Positions 25,840 to 34,696 of a stretch of 64,000 nucleotides of DNA are shown piece after piece (the first letter of the stretch is position 1; each line of letters begins with the position of its first letter). The notes under the pieces were generated by a model. The model saw nothing but the letters and a program-made list of their open reading frames with translations. It did not search any database and was not told where the DNA came from. The stretch lies in NCBI RefSeq assembly GCF_035658495.1, contig NZ_CP141944.1:1886001-1950000 (forward strand), in the 5' to 3' direction. Origin of the DNA: Novosphingobium sp. RL4. GTDB lineage: Bacteria > Pseudomonadota > Alphaproteobacteria > Sphingomonadales > Sphingomonadaceae. The translations under genes were made by a program, and so were the position numbers.

Positions 25840-27495
25840 ATGGAGGGCGACGAGAATTCCGGCGGGGCATTCGCACCCTTGCGCGAACCGACGTTCCGGC
25901 GGATCTGGACCGCCAGCCTGTTCTCGAATTTCGGGCAGCTGTTCCTCGGCGTCGGCGCGGCGTGGGAGATGACGCGGCTCAGCAATTCGCCGAGCATGGT
26001 GGCGCTGGTGCAGTCGGCGATGATGCTGCCGTTGGTGCTGGTGACGCTTCCGGCCGGTGCCATCGCCGACATGTTCGACCGTCGCCGCATTGCCATGACC
26101 GGCCTGACCTTCAGTGCCCTCTGCGCCGCGGTGCTGGCGGTGATCGCCTTCCTCGGCCTTGTCACGCCGTGGCTGCTGCTGGCGTTCTGTGCGCTGATAG
26201 GCGGAGGAGTGGCGCTCTATTCGCCGTCCTGGCAGGCATCGATCCCCGAACAGGTCTCTCGCCAGCATCTCCCGGCGGCGGTGGCGCTGGGCACGATCAG
26301 CTATAACGTCGCGCGCAGTTTCGGACCGGCGCTCGGCGGGCTGATCGTCGTGCTCTACGGGGCGAAGGCCGTGTTCGGCATGACCTCGCTGTTCTACCTG
26401 CCGCTGCTCGTCGCCTTCTTCCTGTGGCGGCGAAAGCACGTCCCTTCGCGTCTGCCGCCTGAGCGGATGGACAGGGCCATCGTCGGCGGCGCGCGCTATG
26501 CGCTTCATGCCCCCGCGATCCGCACGGCGCTGGTGCGCGTGCTGGTGTTCGGCCTCAGCACCGCGACCGCTTCGGCGCTGGCCCCGCTGATCGCGCGCGA
26601 CCTGCTGCGCGGCGACGCTTCCACGTTCGGCATCCTGCTCGGCGCGCAAGGCGTGGGTGCGGTGGCGGGCGCGCTGTTCGTCAGCAAGATCCGGGAGACG
26701 ATCTCCACCGAACTGGCGGTGCGGATATTTGCGGTCGGCACGGGCCTTGCGCTTGTCACCATCGGGTTCAGCAACGAGATCGTGCTGACCTGCGGGGCGT
26801 TCCTGATCGTGGGGGCGTGCAACATCCTGACCATCGCCATGCTCAACGTGACCGTGCAGCTTTCCGCACCGCGCTGGGTGACCGCGCGGGCACTTTCGTT
26901 GTTTTCCTCCGCGATCACCGCCGGGATCGGGCTTGGCGCCTGGGCTTGGGGGATGGTGGCGGCCGCGCATGACGTAGCTTTCGCCCTGGTCGCCTCGGGG
27001 ATCGCGGTGGGCGCCACGGCGCTGCTCGGCCTGATCCTGCCGATCGGCAGGGACCAGGAAGCGGACATCTCGGAAGTGCCGCTAGGCCACGAGCCCGCCG
27101 TGGGCATGGCGCTGACCATGCGTTCCGGGCCGGTCGTGATCGAGGTCGAGTACGACGTCGATCCGGAGCGCGCGCGGGATTTCTACGCGGTCATGATGAA
27201 GATGCAGTCGATGCGCAAACGCAACGGCGGGTTCGACTGGTCGCTGGCGCGCGATATCGCGAATCCGGCGCTCTGGACCGAACGCTATCATTGCCCGACC
27301 TGGGGCGATTACCTGCGACTGCGCGACCGCTTCACCCAGGCCGATTCCGAAATCCAGGCCGAAGCGGATTCCTACCATCGCGCCCACGATGCCAGCCGTG
27401 TCCGCAGACGTCTTGAAAGGCCGTTCGGATCCGTGCGCTGGAAGGCGGATTCGCTGGACCCCCGACAGGATACGGTGAGCTGGATGGCGCCCTGA
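25840..27495 (+). CDS. MFS transporter (MFS_3/EntS-like exporter family) with a C-terminal soluble domain
   Basis: Inner-membrane transporter of 551 residues. About twelve hydrophobic segments fill residues 20-405; ADMFDRRRIAMTG is the loop 2-3 signature of major facilitator proteins. The last 130 residues (VVIEVEYDVDPERARDFYAV onward) form a soluble ferredoxin-like fold seen in this exporter subgroup. The ATG follows AAAGGGAGGGC. The gene is divergent from the thiolase and 88 bases ahead of the DapB-like gene. An export or uptake role for a substrate or toxic intermediate is plausible. A long antisense frame over it is a coding shadow. Confidence 0.88.
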   Translation: MEGDENSGGAFAPLREPTFRRIWTASLFSNFGQLFLGVGAAWEMTRLSNSPSMVALVQSAMMLPLVLVTLPAGAIADMFDRRRIAMTGLTFSALCAAVLAVIAFLGLVTPWLLLAFCALIGGGVALYSPSWQASIPEQVSRQHLPAAVALGTISYNVARSFGPALGGLIVVLYGAKAVFGMTSLFYLPLLVAFFLWRRKHVPSRLPPERMDRAIVGGARYALHAPAIRTALVRVLVFGLSTATASALAPLIARDLLRGDASTFGILLGAQGVGAVAGALFVSKIRETISTELAVRIFAVGTGLALVTIGFSNEIVLTCGAFLIVGACNILTIAMLNVTVQLSAPRWVTARALSLFSSAITAGIGLGAWAWGMVAAAHDVAFALVASGIAVGATALLGLILPIGRDQEADISEVPLGHEPAVGMALTMRSGPVVIEVEYDVDPERARDFYAVMMKMQSMRKRNGGFDWSLARDIANPALWTERYHCPTWGDYLRLRDRFTQADSEIQAEADSYHRAHDASRVRRRLERPFGSVRWKADSLDPRQDTVSWMAP

Positions 27496-27583
27496 ACGGG
27501 GAGCATGCCTTGTTCCCATCCGGGGATTGCGGAGCGGACGGGGCGCTGGCCTGCTCGCGGGACAAGATAACGGGAGAAGATCG

Positions 27584-28654
27584 ATGGCGCAGGTCGGGGC
27601 CGGACAGGCCGGGGTGGAGCACGACAAGACCTGGCGGGTGATCCAGTGGGCGACGGGCAACGTGGGCAGCCGCGCGATGCGAACTGTGATCGAACATCCG
27701 CGCATGGAACTCGTCGGCCTCTGGGTCAGCTCTCCCGGCAAAGTCGGCAAGGATGCGGGCGAACTGTGCGGATTGCCGCCGACCGGCATCAGGGCGACCC
27801 ATTCGCGCGACGAACTCGTGGCGCTGGATGCGGACTGCGTGCTCTACATGCAGCAGGGCACGGACTGGGACGATATCTGTGCGTTGCTGGCTTCGGGAAA
27901 GAACGTCGTCACCACGCGCGGAGACTTCCACAATCCCGCCCGGATGGACCCGGAACTGCGGGCGCGGGTTGAAGCGGCCTGCGAGGCGGGCAATGCCTCG
28001 ATCTACAGCACCGGCTCCAGCCCCGGCTTCGTGACGGAGGCACTGGCCATTCCGCTGATGTCGCTCCAGCGTTCGCACGGGCTTCTCACGATCGACGAAT
28101 ATGCCGACGTGTCGAGCCGCAATTCACCGGAAATGCTGTTCCAGGTCATGGGTTTCGCCGCCCCGATGGCCCCCTTCGACCAGCGGCGGGCCGAACACCT
28201 CAAGGGCGATTTCGGCAGCTCCCTCTCGCAGATCGCCGATGCTGTGGGGCTGGAGGTGGACGAGATCGAGGCGGTCGGCGAACTCTCGCCCACGCGGCAG
28301 GACCTGACGATCGCGGCCGGGACCGTACCGGCGGGCACGGTGGGCGCCATGCGCACGACCATCACCTGCAAGAGCGGGGGGCGTCCGGTCATGCGGTTCC
28401 GGGCCAACTGGTACGTGACCACCGATATCGACGATGCGTGGGACTTGCGGGAATCCGGCTGGCGGATCACGACCGAGGGCGACACGCCGGTCAAGGTCGA
28501 CATCACCTTCCCGGTCTCCGAGGAGGATTATGCGGCCTATACGCCGGGGCTGACCGCACACCGGCCGGTGAACGCCATCCCGGCGGTTTGCGCGGCCCCT
28601 GCGGGGATACGGACAACCGCGGACCTGCCGCAGATATTGCCGATCTACAGCTAG
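27584..28654 (+). CDS. DapB-fold NAD(P)-dependent dehydrogenase (dihydrodipicolinate reductase-like)
   Basis: A 356-residue oxidoreductase with an N-terminal Rossmann fold (RVIQWATGNVGSRAMRTVIE) and a C-terminal domain like dihydrodipicolinate reductase or 2,4-diaminopentanoate dehydrogenase. Catalytic residues of lysine biosynthesis are not obvious, so it is not DapB itself. GGGAGAAGA precedes the ATG 27584. Such proteins are frequent in CoA-based catabolic clusters of actinobacteria, without a known substrate. It shares a strand with, and probably the transcript of, the MFS gene. Confidence 0.8.
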   Translation: MAQVGAGQAGVEHDKTWRVIQWATGNVGSRAMRTVIEHPRMELVGLWVSSPGKVGKDAGELCGLPPTGIRATHSRDELVALDADCVLYMQQGTDWDDICALLASGKNVVTTRGDFHNPARMDPELRARVEAACEAGNASIYSTGSSPGFVTEALAIPLMSLQRSHGLLTIDEYADVSSRNSPEMLFQVMGFAAPMAPFDQRRAEHLKGDFGSSLSQIADAVGLEVDEIEAVGELSPTRQDLTIAAGTVPAGTVGAMRTTITCKSGGRPVMRFRANWYVTTDIDDAWDLRESGWRITTEGDTPVKVDITFPVSEEDYAAYTPGLTAHRPVNAIPAVCAAPAGIRTTADLPQILPIYS

Positions 28655-28664
28655 ACGGAATCGA

Positions 28665-28690
28665 CGGGCAGGGCGAACCCCTGCCTGCCG
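28665..28690. terminator. Short hairpin between convergent genes
   Basis: GGCAGGG/CCCTGCC (28667-28673 with 28679-28685) with loop CGAAC lies in the 39-base gap between the DapB-like gene and the efflux operon. Weak T-run; modest terminator candidate. Confidence 0.5.
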
Positions 28691-28693
28691 TTC

Positions 28694-30112
28694 CTATCGG
28701 TCCTGAGCCGGGGTGGCCTGATCCCCGCCGAGCACGCGGTAGAGCGTGATCCGGTTGCTTGCGAACGCCAGTCGCACCGCGATTTCCTGCTGCCGTGCGG
28801 TATAGAGACTGCGCTGCGCATCGAGGTTGTCGAGCGAACTGGCGATGCCCTGCCTGTAGGTGGCCTCGGTCAGTCGCGCGGTATCGGCGGCGGCTTCGGT
28901 GTAGCTGGAGGCTGCGCGTACCCGCTCGGCCAGCGTGCCTTGATCGGCCAGCGCATCGGCCACTTCGCTGAACGCCGTCTGGATGGCCTTTTCGTAAGTT
29001 GCCAGGGCCGCGTCGCGCTGCGCCTTGGCGACTTCGACGTTGGCGGTCCGGCCGCCGGCGTTGAAGATCGACCAGGTGGCGGATGCCGTGCCGGTGGCGG
29101 CGAAGGCGCCCTTGTCGAACAGCGATGACAGGGCGTCGCTGGCGAAGCCGAGCAGGCCGGTCAGCGAGATCGAGGGGAACAGCTCGGCACGGGCCACGCC
29201 GATATCGGCATTGGCGGCGCGCAGCGAGTATTCGGCTTCCACCACGTCGGGGCGGCGCAGGAGAACTTGCGAACTGGTGCCGGCGGGGAGGACCGCCAGC
29301 GACTGGTTCACTTCGCCGATGTTGCCGGGAAGCAGGCTCTCGTCGAAATCGGCGCCGACGAGCAGGCGGATCGCGTTCACGTCCTGCGCGAGGGCGGTCG
29401 TCTGCGAGGCGACATCGCCGCGCGCGGTTTCGAGCACCTGTTCCGCCTGCCGCAGGTCCGTGCGCGGGGCGACGCCGCCCTTGAGGCGGGCACCGGTGAG
29501 CGCGACGCCGCGTTCGGCATTGGCCGCGGTGGCCTGCGCGATCTGGAGCAGGTCACGGTCGGCGGCATAGTTGGCCCAGGCCTGTGCGAGGTCGGCAACA
29601 AGGCCAAGGCGGACGGTGCGGGCCGCGGCTTCGGTGGACAGGGCCGTGTCGCGCTGGGCCTGCGTGGCATTGGCGAGCTTGCCGAACAGGTCCAGCTCGA
29701 AGCTAGAAATGCCGCCTTGCAGGGAATAGTTCGAACCGTCGCCCGAGGAACCGCCGCCTGCCTCGGTGCGGGCTGCGGAACCCGACAGCCCGATCGCCGG
29801 GAACTGGTTGGCGCGGGTGACGCGAACCTGAGCACGGGCGGCGGCAACGTTCGCGGCGGCGACGCGCAAGTCGCGGTTGTTGATCAGCGCCTGTTCGACG
29901 AGCGACTGCAGGCGGCGGTCGCGGAAGATTTCCGAATAGGAAACCAGCGGCAGCGCGGCCTCGCTCTGCGAGAGATAGGCATCGCCCACAGGCCACGAAA
30001 CCGGGACCGGCGGGGTTGGCGCCACGTATTTCGGCGCCATCGAACAGGCGCCGAGGGCCATGGCGGGCAGGGCGCAAGCCGCCAGCTTCAGGGCGCGAAG
30101 TCGGCGGTTCAT
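28694..30112 (-). CDS. Outer-membrane efflux lipoprotein (NodT/OprM-type)
   Basis: Outer-membrane channel of a tripartite pump, 472 residues. The lipobox MALGACS puts the lipid-carrying Cys near residue 23. Two repeats of the OMF domain follow: QSLVEQALINNRDLRVAAAN starts one and RPDVVEAEYSLRAANADIGV the other. It starts at ATG 30112, which overlaps the RND gene stop by four bases (ATGA), so it is translationally coupled. Last gene of a three-gene operon: adaptor, pump, channel. Confidence 0.93.
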   Translation of the reverse strand: MNRRLRALKLAACALPAMALGACSMAPKYVAPTPPVPVSWPVGDAYLSQSEAALPLVSYSEIFRDRRLQSLVEQALINNRDLRVAAANVAAARAQVRVTRANQFPAIGLSGSAARTEAGGGSSGDGSNYSLQGGISSFELDLFGKLANATQAQRDTALSTEAAARTVRLGLVADLAQAWANYAADRDLLQIAQATAANAERGVALTGARLKGGVAPRTDLRQAEQVLETARGDVASQTTALAQDVNAIRLLVGADFDESLLPGNIGEVNQSLAVLPAGTSSQVLLRRPDVVEAEYSLRAANADIGVARAELFPSISLTGLLGFASDALSSLFDKGAFAATGTASATWSIFNAGGRTANVEVAKAQRDAALATYEKAIQTAFSEVADALADQGTLAERVRAASSYTEAAADTARLTEATYRQGIASSLDNLDAQRSLYTARQQEIAVRLAFASNRITLYRVLGGDQATPAQDR

Positions 30113-33100
30113 GCAGTGTCTCCCTTGCGTTCGCGGCGCTGCTGGAGGTGCTGGCGGACGGCGGCAATGCCGTCGCGCACGCCGCGGCGCACGAGGACGA
30201 AGAACAGCGGGATGAAGAAGATGGCAAGCAGCGTGGCGGTCAGCATCCCGCCGACCACGGCGGTGCCGATGGCGATGCGGCTGTTGGCGCCGGCACCGCT
30301 TGCGACGGCCAGCGGAACCACGCCGAAGATGAACGCGAAGCTCGTCATCAGGATCGGACGCAGGCGGATGCGCGCGGCTTCGAGCGCGGCTTCGATCACG
30401 CGCTTGCCCTGACGTTCGGCCTGTTCGGCGAATTCGATCATCAGGATGGCGTTCTTCGCGGCGAGGCCCATCGTCGTCAGCAGGCCGATCTGGAGATAGA
30501 CGTCGTTCTCGAGCCCGCGCAGCGTCACCGCGAGGATCGCGCCCAGCAGGCCGAGCGGAATGACGAGGATGACCGCGATCGGGATCGACCAGCTTTCGTA
30601 AAGCGCGGCAAGGCACAGGAACACCACCAGCAGCGAAAGCGCGTAGAGCAGCGGTGCCTGGCCCGAGGACAGCCGCTCCTGATAGGAGGAACCGGCCCAG
30701 GCCACGGCGGTGCCGGGCACCTGGCTGGCGAGTTCCTCCATCACGTCCATCGCGGTGCCGGAACTCACGCCTGCCGAGGGGCTGCCCGAGAATTCATAGG
30801 CCTGGAGACCGTTGAAGCGCGAGGACGTGCTGGGCGCGGTGGACCAGCTGATCGTCGAGAAAGCTGAGAAGGGTACCATCTGGCCGCTCGTGCCGCGCAC
30901 GAACCAGTTGGAAAGGTCTTCCGGGCGCGAGCGGAACTGGGCGTCGCCCTGAACGTAGACGCGCTTCACGCGGCCCTTGTCGATGAAGTCGTTGACGTAA
31001 GTGCCGCCCCACGCCGTCTGCAGCGTGGAGTTGGCATTGGCGGCGGTGAGGCCGTAAGTCGTGAGCGCGCGGGTGTTGGAGTTGATCTTCAGCGTTGCAA
31101 CGTCGGGAAGATCGCTCAGGCGCACGTTCGTCAGGCGATCGTCGGCGGTCGCCTTGGCGAGAAGTTCGTCACGCGCCTTCTGGAATTCGGTGCGGCTCAT
31201 GCCGCTGCGGTTCTGGAATTCCATGGTGAAGCCGGAGGACGACCCCAGCCCGCGGATCGCGCCCGGAACCAGCGTGAAGACCTGCGCGTCGCGCAAGTTG
31301 CGGAATGCGCCGTTGGCCCGCTGGACGATGGCATCGGCCGTGTTCTTGGAACCGGGCCGCTCCTCCCAGTCGACCAGCGTGACGAAGGCCTGGCCGGTGT
31401 TCTGCCCCGCCGCACCCTGTCCGCCTCCCGAGAGCGTGAACATGCTGGCGACATTGGCCTTCTCATAAGTCTTGAAATAGTTCTCGACCTGTCGCTGGAC
31501 TTCTTCCGTGCGCGTGCGCGGCGAGCCGGCGGGAAGGCGCCACTGGACCATGATCGTGCCCTGGTCCTCGTTAGGCAGGAAGCCGGTGGGCAGGCGCTGG
31601 AACAGCATGAAAGTGGCGACGCAGGCGATCAGGAACAGGGCAAGCCAGCGCCACTTGTGCTCGACGACGCGCTCCACCCGGTGCGCATAGGCATTGGTCA
31701 TGCGCTCGAAGCCGCGGTCGAAGCCGGTGTGGAAGCGTTCCCACAGCCTTGCCAGCCAGGGCAGGTTACGCTCGATCCAGTTGGGGCCGGCTTCCTCGTG
31801 CGACTTCGCCTTGAGCAGCGTGGCGGTCAGAGCCGGGCTCAGGATCAGCGCAACGAGCACGGAAAGCACCATGGCGACCACGATCGTCAGCGAGAACTGG
31901 CGGTAGATCACGCCGGTCGATCCGCCGAAGAACGCCATGGGCAGGAAAACCGCCGACAGCACGAGGGCGATGGCGACCAGTGCGACCTGAATTTCCTCCA
32001 TCGACTTGATGGTCGCCTCGCGCGGCGACATCCCCGGATTTTCCTCAAGCAGTCGCTCGACGTTCTCGACGACGACAATCGCGTCATCGACCAGAAGCCC
32101 GATCGCGAGCACGAGCCCGAACAGGGTCAGCGTGTTGATCGAGAATCCCGCAACATAGAACACCGCGAAGGTGCCGAGGAGGACGACCGGAACCGCGATC
32201 GCGGGGATCAGCGTGGCGCGCCAGCTCTGCAGGAACACGAACATCACGATGACGACGAGCACGATCGCTTCGAACAGCGCCTTCTCGACTTCGGCGACCG
32301 AGAGCTTGATGAACGAGGTGGAATCGTTGCCGTAAGTATAGCCGAGGCCGTCCGGCATGCCCTGCGCCAGCTCGCTCATGGCCGCCTTCACCAGTTCGGC
32401 GGTCGCCAGCGCGTCGGCGCCGGGCGAAAGCGAGATCGAGATGCCGGCGCCGGGGTGGCCGTTGATCCGGCTGATCGAGCTGTAGTTCTCGGCGCCGATT
32501 TCCACGCGGGCGACATCGCCGATGGTTACCGCCGAACCGTCGCTATTGGTCTTGAGCACGATGTTGCGGAACTGCTCGGCCGTCTGCAGGCGCGAACCGG
32601 CGGTGACGATGGCGTCGATTGCCTGATCCTGCGGCGCGGGCAGGCCGCCGATCTCGCCGGCGGCGACTTCGGTGTTCTGCGCGGTGATCGCAGAAGTCAC
32701 GTCGCTGGGCATGAGCCCGACGGCGGCGAGCTTGGTGGGATCGAGCCAGATGCGCATCGCGTGCGGCGCGCCGAACACGTTGACGTCGCCCACGCCTTCG
32801 ATGCGCGAGAGCGGGTCCTGGATGTTCGAGGTGAGGTAGTCCGAAACGTCCTGGTTCGAACGGCCGTCGGTCTCGTCATAGACGGCAACGAGCAGGAGCT
32901 GGTCGGGGTTGGACTTGGTGACCGTGACGCCCTGGCTCTGCACCGCCTGCGGGAGGCGGGACAGCGCGGACTGCACCTTGTTCTGCACCTGGACCTGCGC
33001 AATGTCCGGGTCGGTGCCCTTGGCGAAGACGGCGCTGATCGTCGCCTGACCGCGGTTGGAGGATTGCGAACTGAAGTAGAGCAGGCCGTCGATCCCGGTC

Positions 33101-33306
33101 AGTTGCTGCTCGATGATCTGGGTGACGCTGTTCTCGATCGTCTCGGCCGAGGCGCCGTTGTAGGTGGCGCGGATATTGACCTGCGTGGGCGCGATGTCCG
33201 GGTACTGCTCGTTCGGCAGGAAGGCCAGCGCGCCAAGACCCGCCAGCATGACGATGATGGCGAGAACCCAGGCGAAGATCGGCCGGTCGATGAAGATGCG
33301 TGACAT
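30109..33306 (-). CDS. RND multidrug efflux permease (AcrB/MexB, HAE1 family)
   Basis: Inner-membrane proton/drug antiporter of 1065 residues, the normal HAE1 length. It opens MSRIFIDRPIFAWVLAIIVM; the proton-relay pair is seen as GLLVDDAIVVVEN, and the matching Lys in GLAAKNAILMIEF. Large periplasmic loops follow TM1 and TM7. It is flanked by its adaptor (8 bases upstream) and channel (4-base overlap). No regulator is adjacent, so control is from elsewhere. The substrate range is not predictable. Confidence 0.96.
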   Translation of the reverse strand: MSRIFIDRPIFAWVLAIIVMLAGLGALAFLPNEQYPDIAPTQVNIRATYNGASAETIENSVTQIIEQQLTGIDGLLYFSSQSSNRGQATISAVFAKGTDPDIAQVQVQNKVQSALSRLPQAVQSQGVTVTKSNPDQLLLVAVYDETDGRSNQDVSDYLTSNIQDPLSRIEGVGDVNVFGAPHAMRIWLDPTKLAAVGLMPSDVTSAITAQNTEVAAGEIGGLPAPQDQAIDAIVTAGSRLQTAEQFRNIVLKTNSDGSAVTIGDVARVEIGAENYSSISRINGHPGAGISISLSPGADALATAELVKAAMSELAQGMPDGLGYTYGNDSTSFIKLSVAEVEKALFEAIVLVVIVMFVFLQSWRATLIPAIAVPVVLLGTFAVFYVAGFSINTLTLFGLVLAIGLLVDDAIVVVENVERLLEENPGMSPREATIKSMEEIQVALVAIALVLSAVFLPMAFFGGSTGVIYRQFSLTIVVAMVLSVLVALILSPALTATLLKAKSHEEAGPNWIERNLPWLARLWERFHTGFDRGFERMTNAYAHRVERVVEHKWRWLALFLIACVATFMLFQRLPTGFLPNEDQGTIMVQWRLPAGSPRTRTEEVQRQVENYFKTYEKANVASMFTLSGGGQGAAGQNTGQAFVTLVDWEERPGSKNTADAIVQRANGAFRNLRDAQVFTLVPGAIRGLGSSSGFTMEFQNRSGMSRTEFQKARDELLAKATADDRLTNVRLSDLPDVATLKINSNTRALTTYGLTAANANSTLQTAWGGTYVNDFIDKGRVKRVYVQGDAQFRSRPEDLSNWFVRGTSGQMVPFSAFSTISWSTAPSTSSRFNGLQAYEFSGSPSAGVSSGTAMDVMEELASQVPGTAVAWAGSSYQERLSSGQAPLLYALSLLVVFLCLAALYESWSIPIAVILVIPLGLLGAILAVTLRGLENDVYLQIGLLTTMGLAAKNAILMIEFAEQAERQGKRVIEAALEAARIRLRPILMTSFAFIFGVVPLAVASGAGANSRIAIGTAVVGGMLTATLLAIFFIPLFFVLVRRGVRDGIAAVRQHLQQRRERKGDTA

Positions 33307-33313
33307 GGGAGGC

Positions 33314-34552
33314 TCAGCGACCCTTGCCGGAAGACTGGCCTTCGCCGGCCTTGCCTGACGAGGGGACGACCTTCTGCGGGCTCGACGCCGCTACCGGCTG
33401 GATATCGGCACCCTGCTTCAGTCCGTTCAGGCCCTGGACGATGACCTTGTCGCCCTTCTGGAGGCCGGACGTCACGACGGTGTTCGTGCCTTGCGTGCGA
33501 TCGGCGCTGACCTTGCGGCGTGCGGCCTTGTTGTCCGCGCCGACGACCATGACATAGGCCGAACCGTCGAAGTCCCGCTGGACAGCGTTCTGCGGCACCA
33601 GGTAGGCGCTGGGATCGGTCGCCTGGTCGAACACGGCCGAAACGAACATGCCCGGCAGCAGCAGACCGTCCGGGTTGGGGAAGCTGGCGCGCAGGGTTAC
33701 GGTGCCGGTGTCCTGGTCCACGGTGACTTCGGAGAACTGGACGGTGCCCGCCGAGGCATATTGCGTGCCGTCGTCGAACTTCAGGTGAACTTGGGTGCTG
33801 CCGGGATTGACCCCGCCCGCGGCGAGCTTGCGGCGCAGGGCCGTGATGTCCGCGGCGGATTGCTGCATGTCCACGTAGATCGGGTCCATGCGCTGGATCA
33901 CCGCCAGCGGATCGGTCTGGCTGGCGCTGGCAAGCGCGCCCACGGTCGAGAGCGAGCGGCCGATGCGGCCGCTGATCGGCGCGGGCACGGTGGTGAAGCG
34001 CAAGTTGATCCTCGCCGTATCGAGCGTGGCGGCGTTCTGCGCAATCGAGGCCCTGGCCGAGCGTGCGGTGGCGAGCGCGTCGATGTAGTCCTGCCGGGCA
34101 ACCGCTTCCATGTCGGCAAGCGGCTTGTACCGGTTGGCCTTGGCCGAAGCGGCTTCGGCGGTGGCGCGGGCGCTGGAAAGGTCCGCCTGAGCCTGGTTCA
34201 CGGCGGCGCGGTAGAGGCTCGGGTCGATCTGGTAGAGCGGCTGTCCCGCGCGCACCATGCTCCCCTCGGTAAAGAGGCGCTTTACGATGACCCCGGTGAC
34301 CTGTGGGCGGACTTCGCTGGTTTCGAAAGCGACGGTGCGACCGCTGAGCGTGACGGCGAGCGGCACGGCGGAAGGCTGGGCCACGATATAGCCGACTTGC
34401 GCGGCTGGGCGCTTGTCATCCTTCTTCTCTCCGCCCGAACAGGCAGCGAGAAAGACAACGGATGCCAGAACCAGACCGGTCTGACGCAGCAGGGGGCCTG
34501 CCGCAAGGGAAGAACTCGTGATTTTCAAGTCGCGCACCGTCTGAAATCGCAT
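33314..34552 (-). CDS. RND efflux periplasmic adaptor subunit (AcrA/MexA)
   Basis: Membrane fusion protein of 412 residues, a lipoprotein (lipobox VFLAACS near residue 38). Seen: the lipoyl half motifs around TVAFETSEVRPQVTGVIVKR, a helical hairpin (QAQADLSSARATAEAASAKA), and a beta-barrel part. It links the pump to the outer-membrane channel. First gene of the efflux operon. The N-terminal 20 residues before the signal core are long and the start could be further downstream. Confidence 0.94.
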   Translation of the reverse strand: MRFQTVRDLKITSSSLAAGPLLRQTGLVLASVVFLAACSGGEKKDDKRPAAQVGYIVAQPSAVPLAVTLSGRTVAFETSEVRPQVTGVIVKRLFTEGSMVRAGQPLYQIDPSLYRAAVNQAQADLSSARATAEAASAKANRYKPLADMEAVARQDYIDALATARSARASIAQNAATLDTARINLRFTTVPAPISGRIGRSLSTVGALASASQTDPLAVIQRMDPIYVDMQQSAADITALRRKLAAGGVNPGSTQVHLKFDDGTQYASAGTVQFSEVTVDQDTGTVTLRASFPNPDGLLLPGMFVSAVFDQATDPSAYLVPQNAVQRDFDGSAYVMVVGADNKAARRKVSADRTQGTNTVVTSGLQKGDKVIVQGLNGLKQGADIQPVAASSPQKVVPSSGKAGEGQSSGKGR

Positions 34553-34696
34553 CGGCGCTGCTATTCAGCCAATTGTTGCCGCCCGCAAGCCGGGTTTTCG
34601 CAAGTGCGACAATTTGCGACTAAAAACGAAGATTTGGGACGAAATCTGCCTGTCCTATACGTCAAACGCCCTCCACCGGAGAACGCCCGACATCTG

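Noticed and set aside
25765..26970. 401-residue minus-strand open frame
   Set aside because: Shadow of the MFS gene; His/Arg/Gln-rich.
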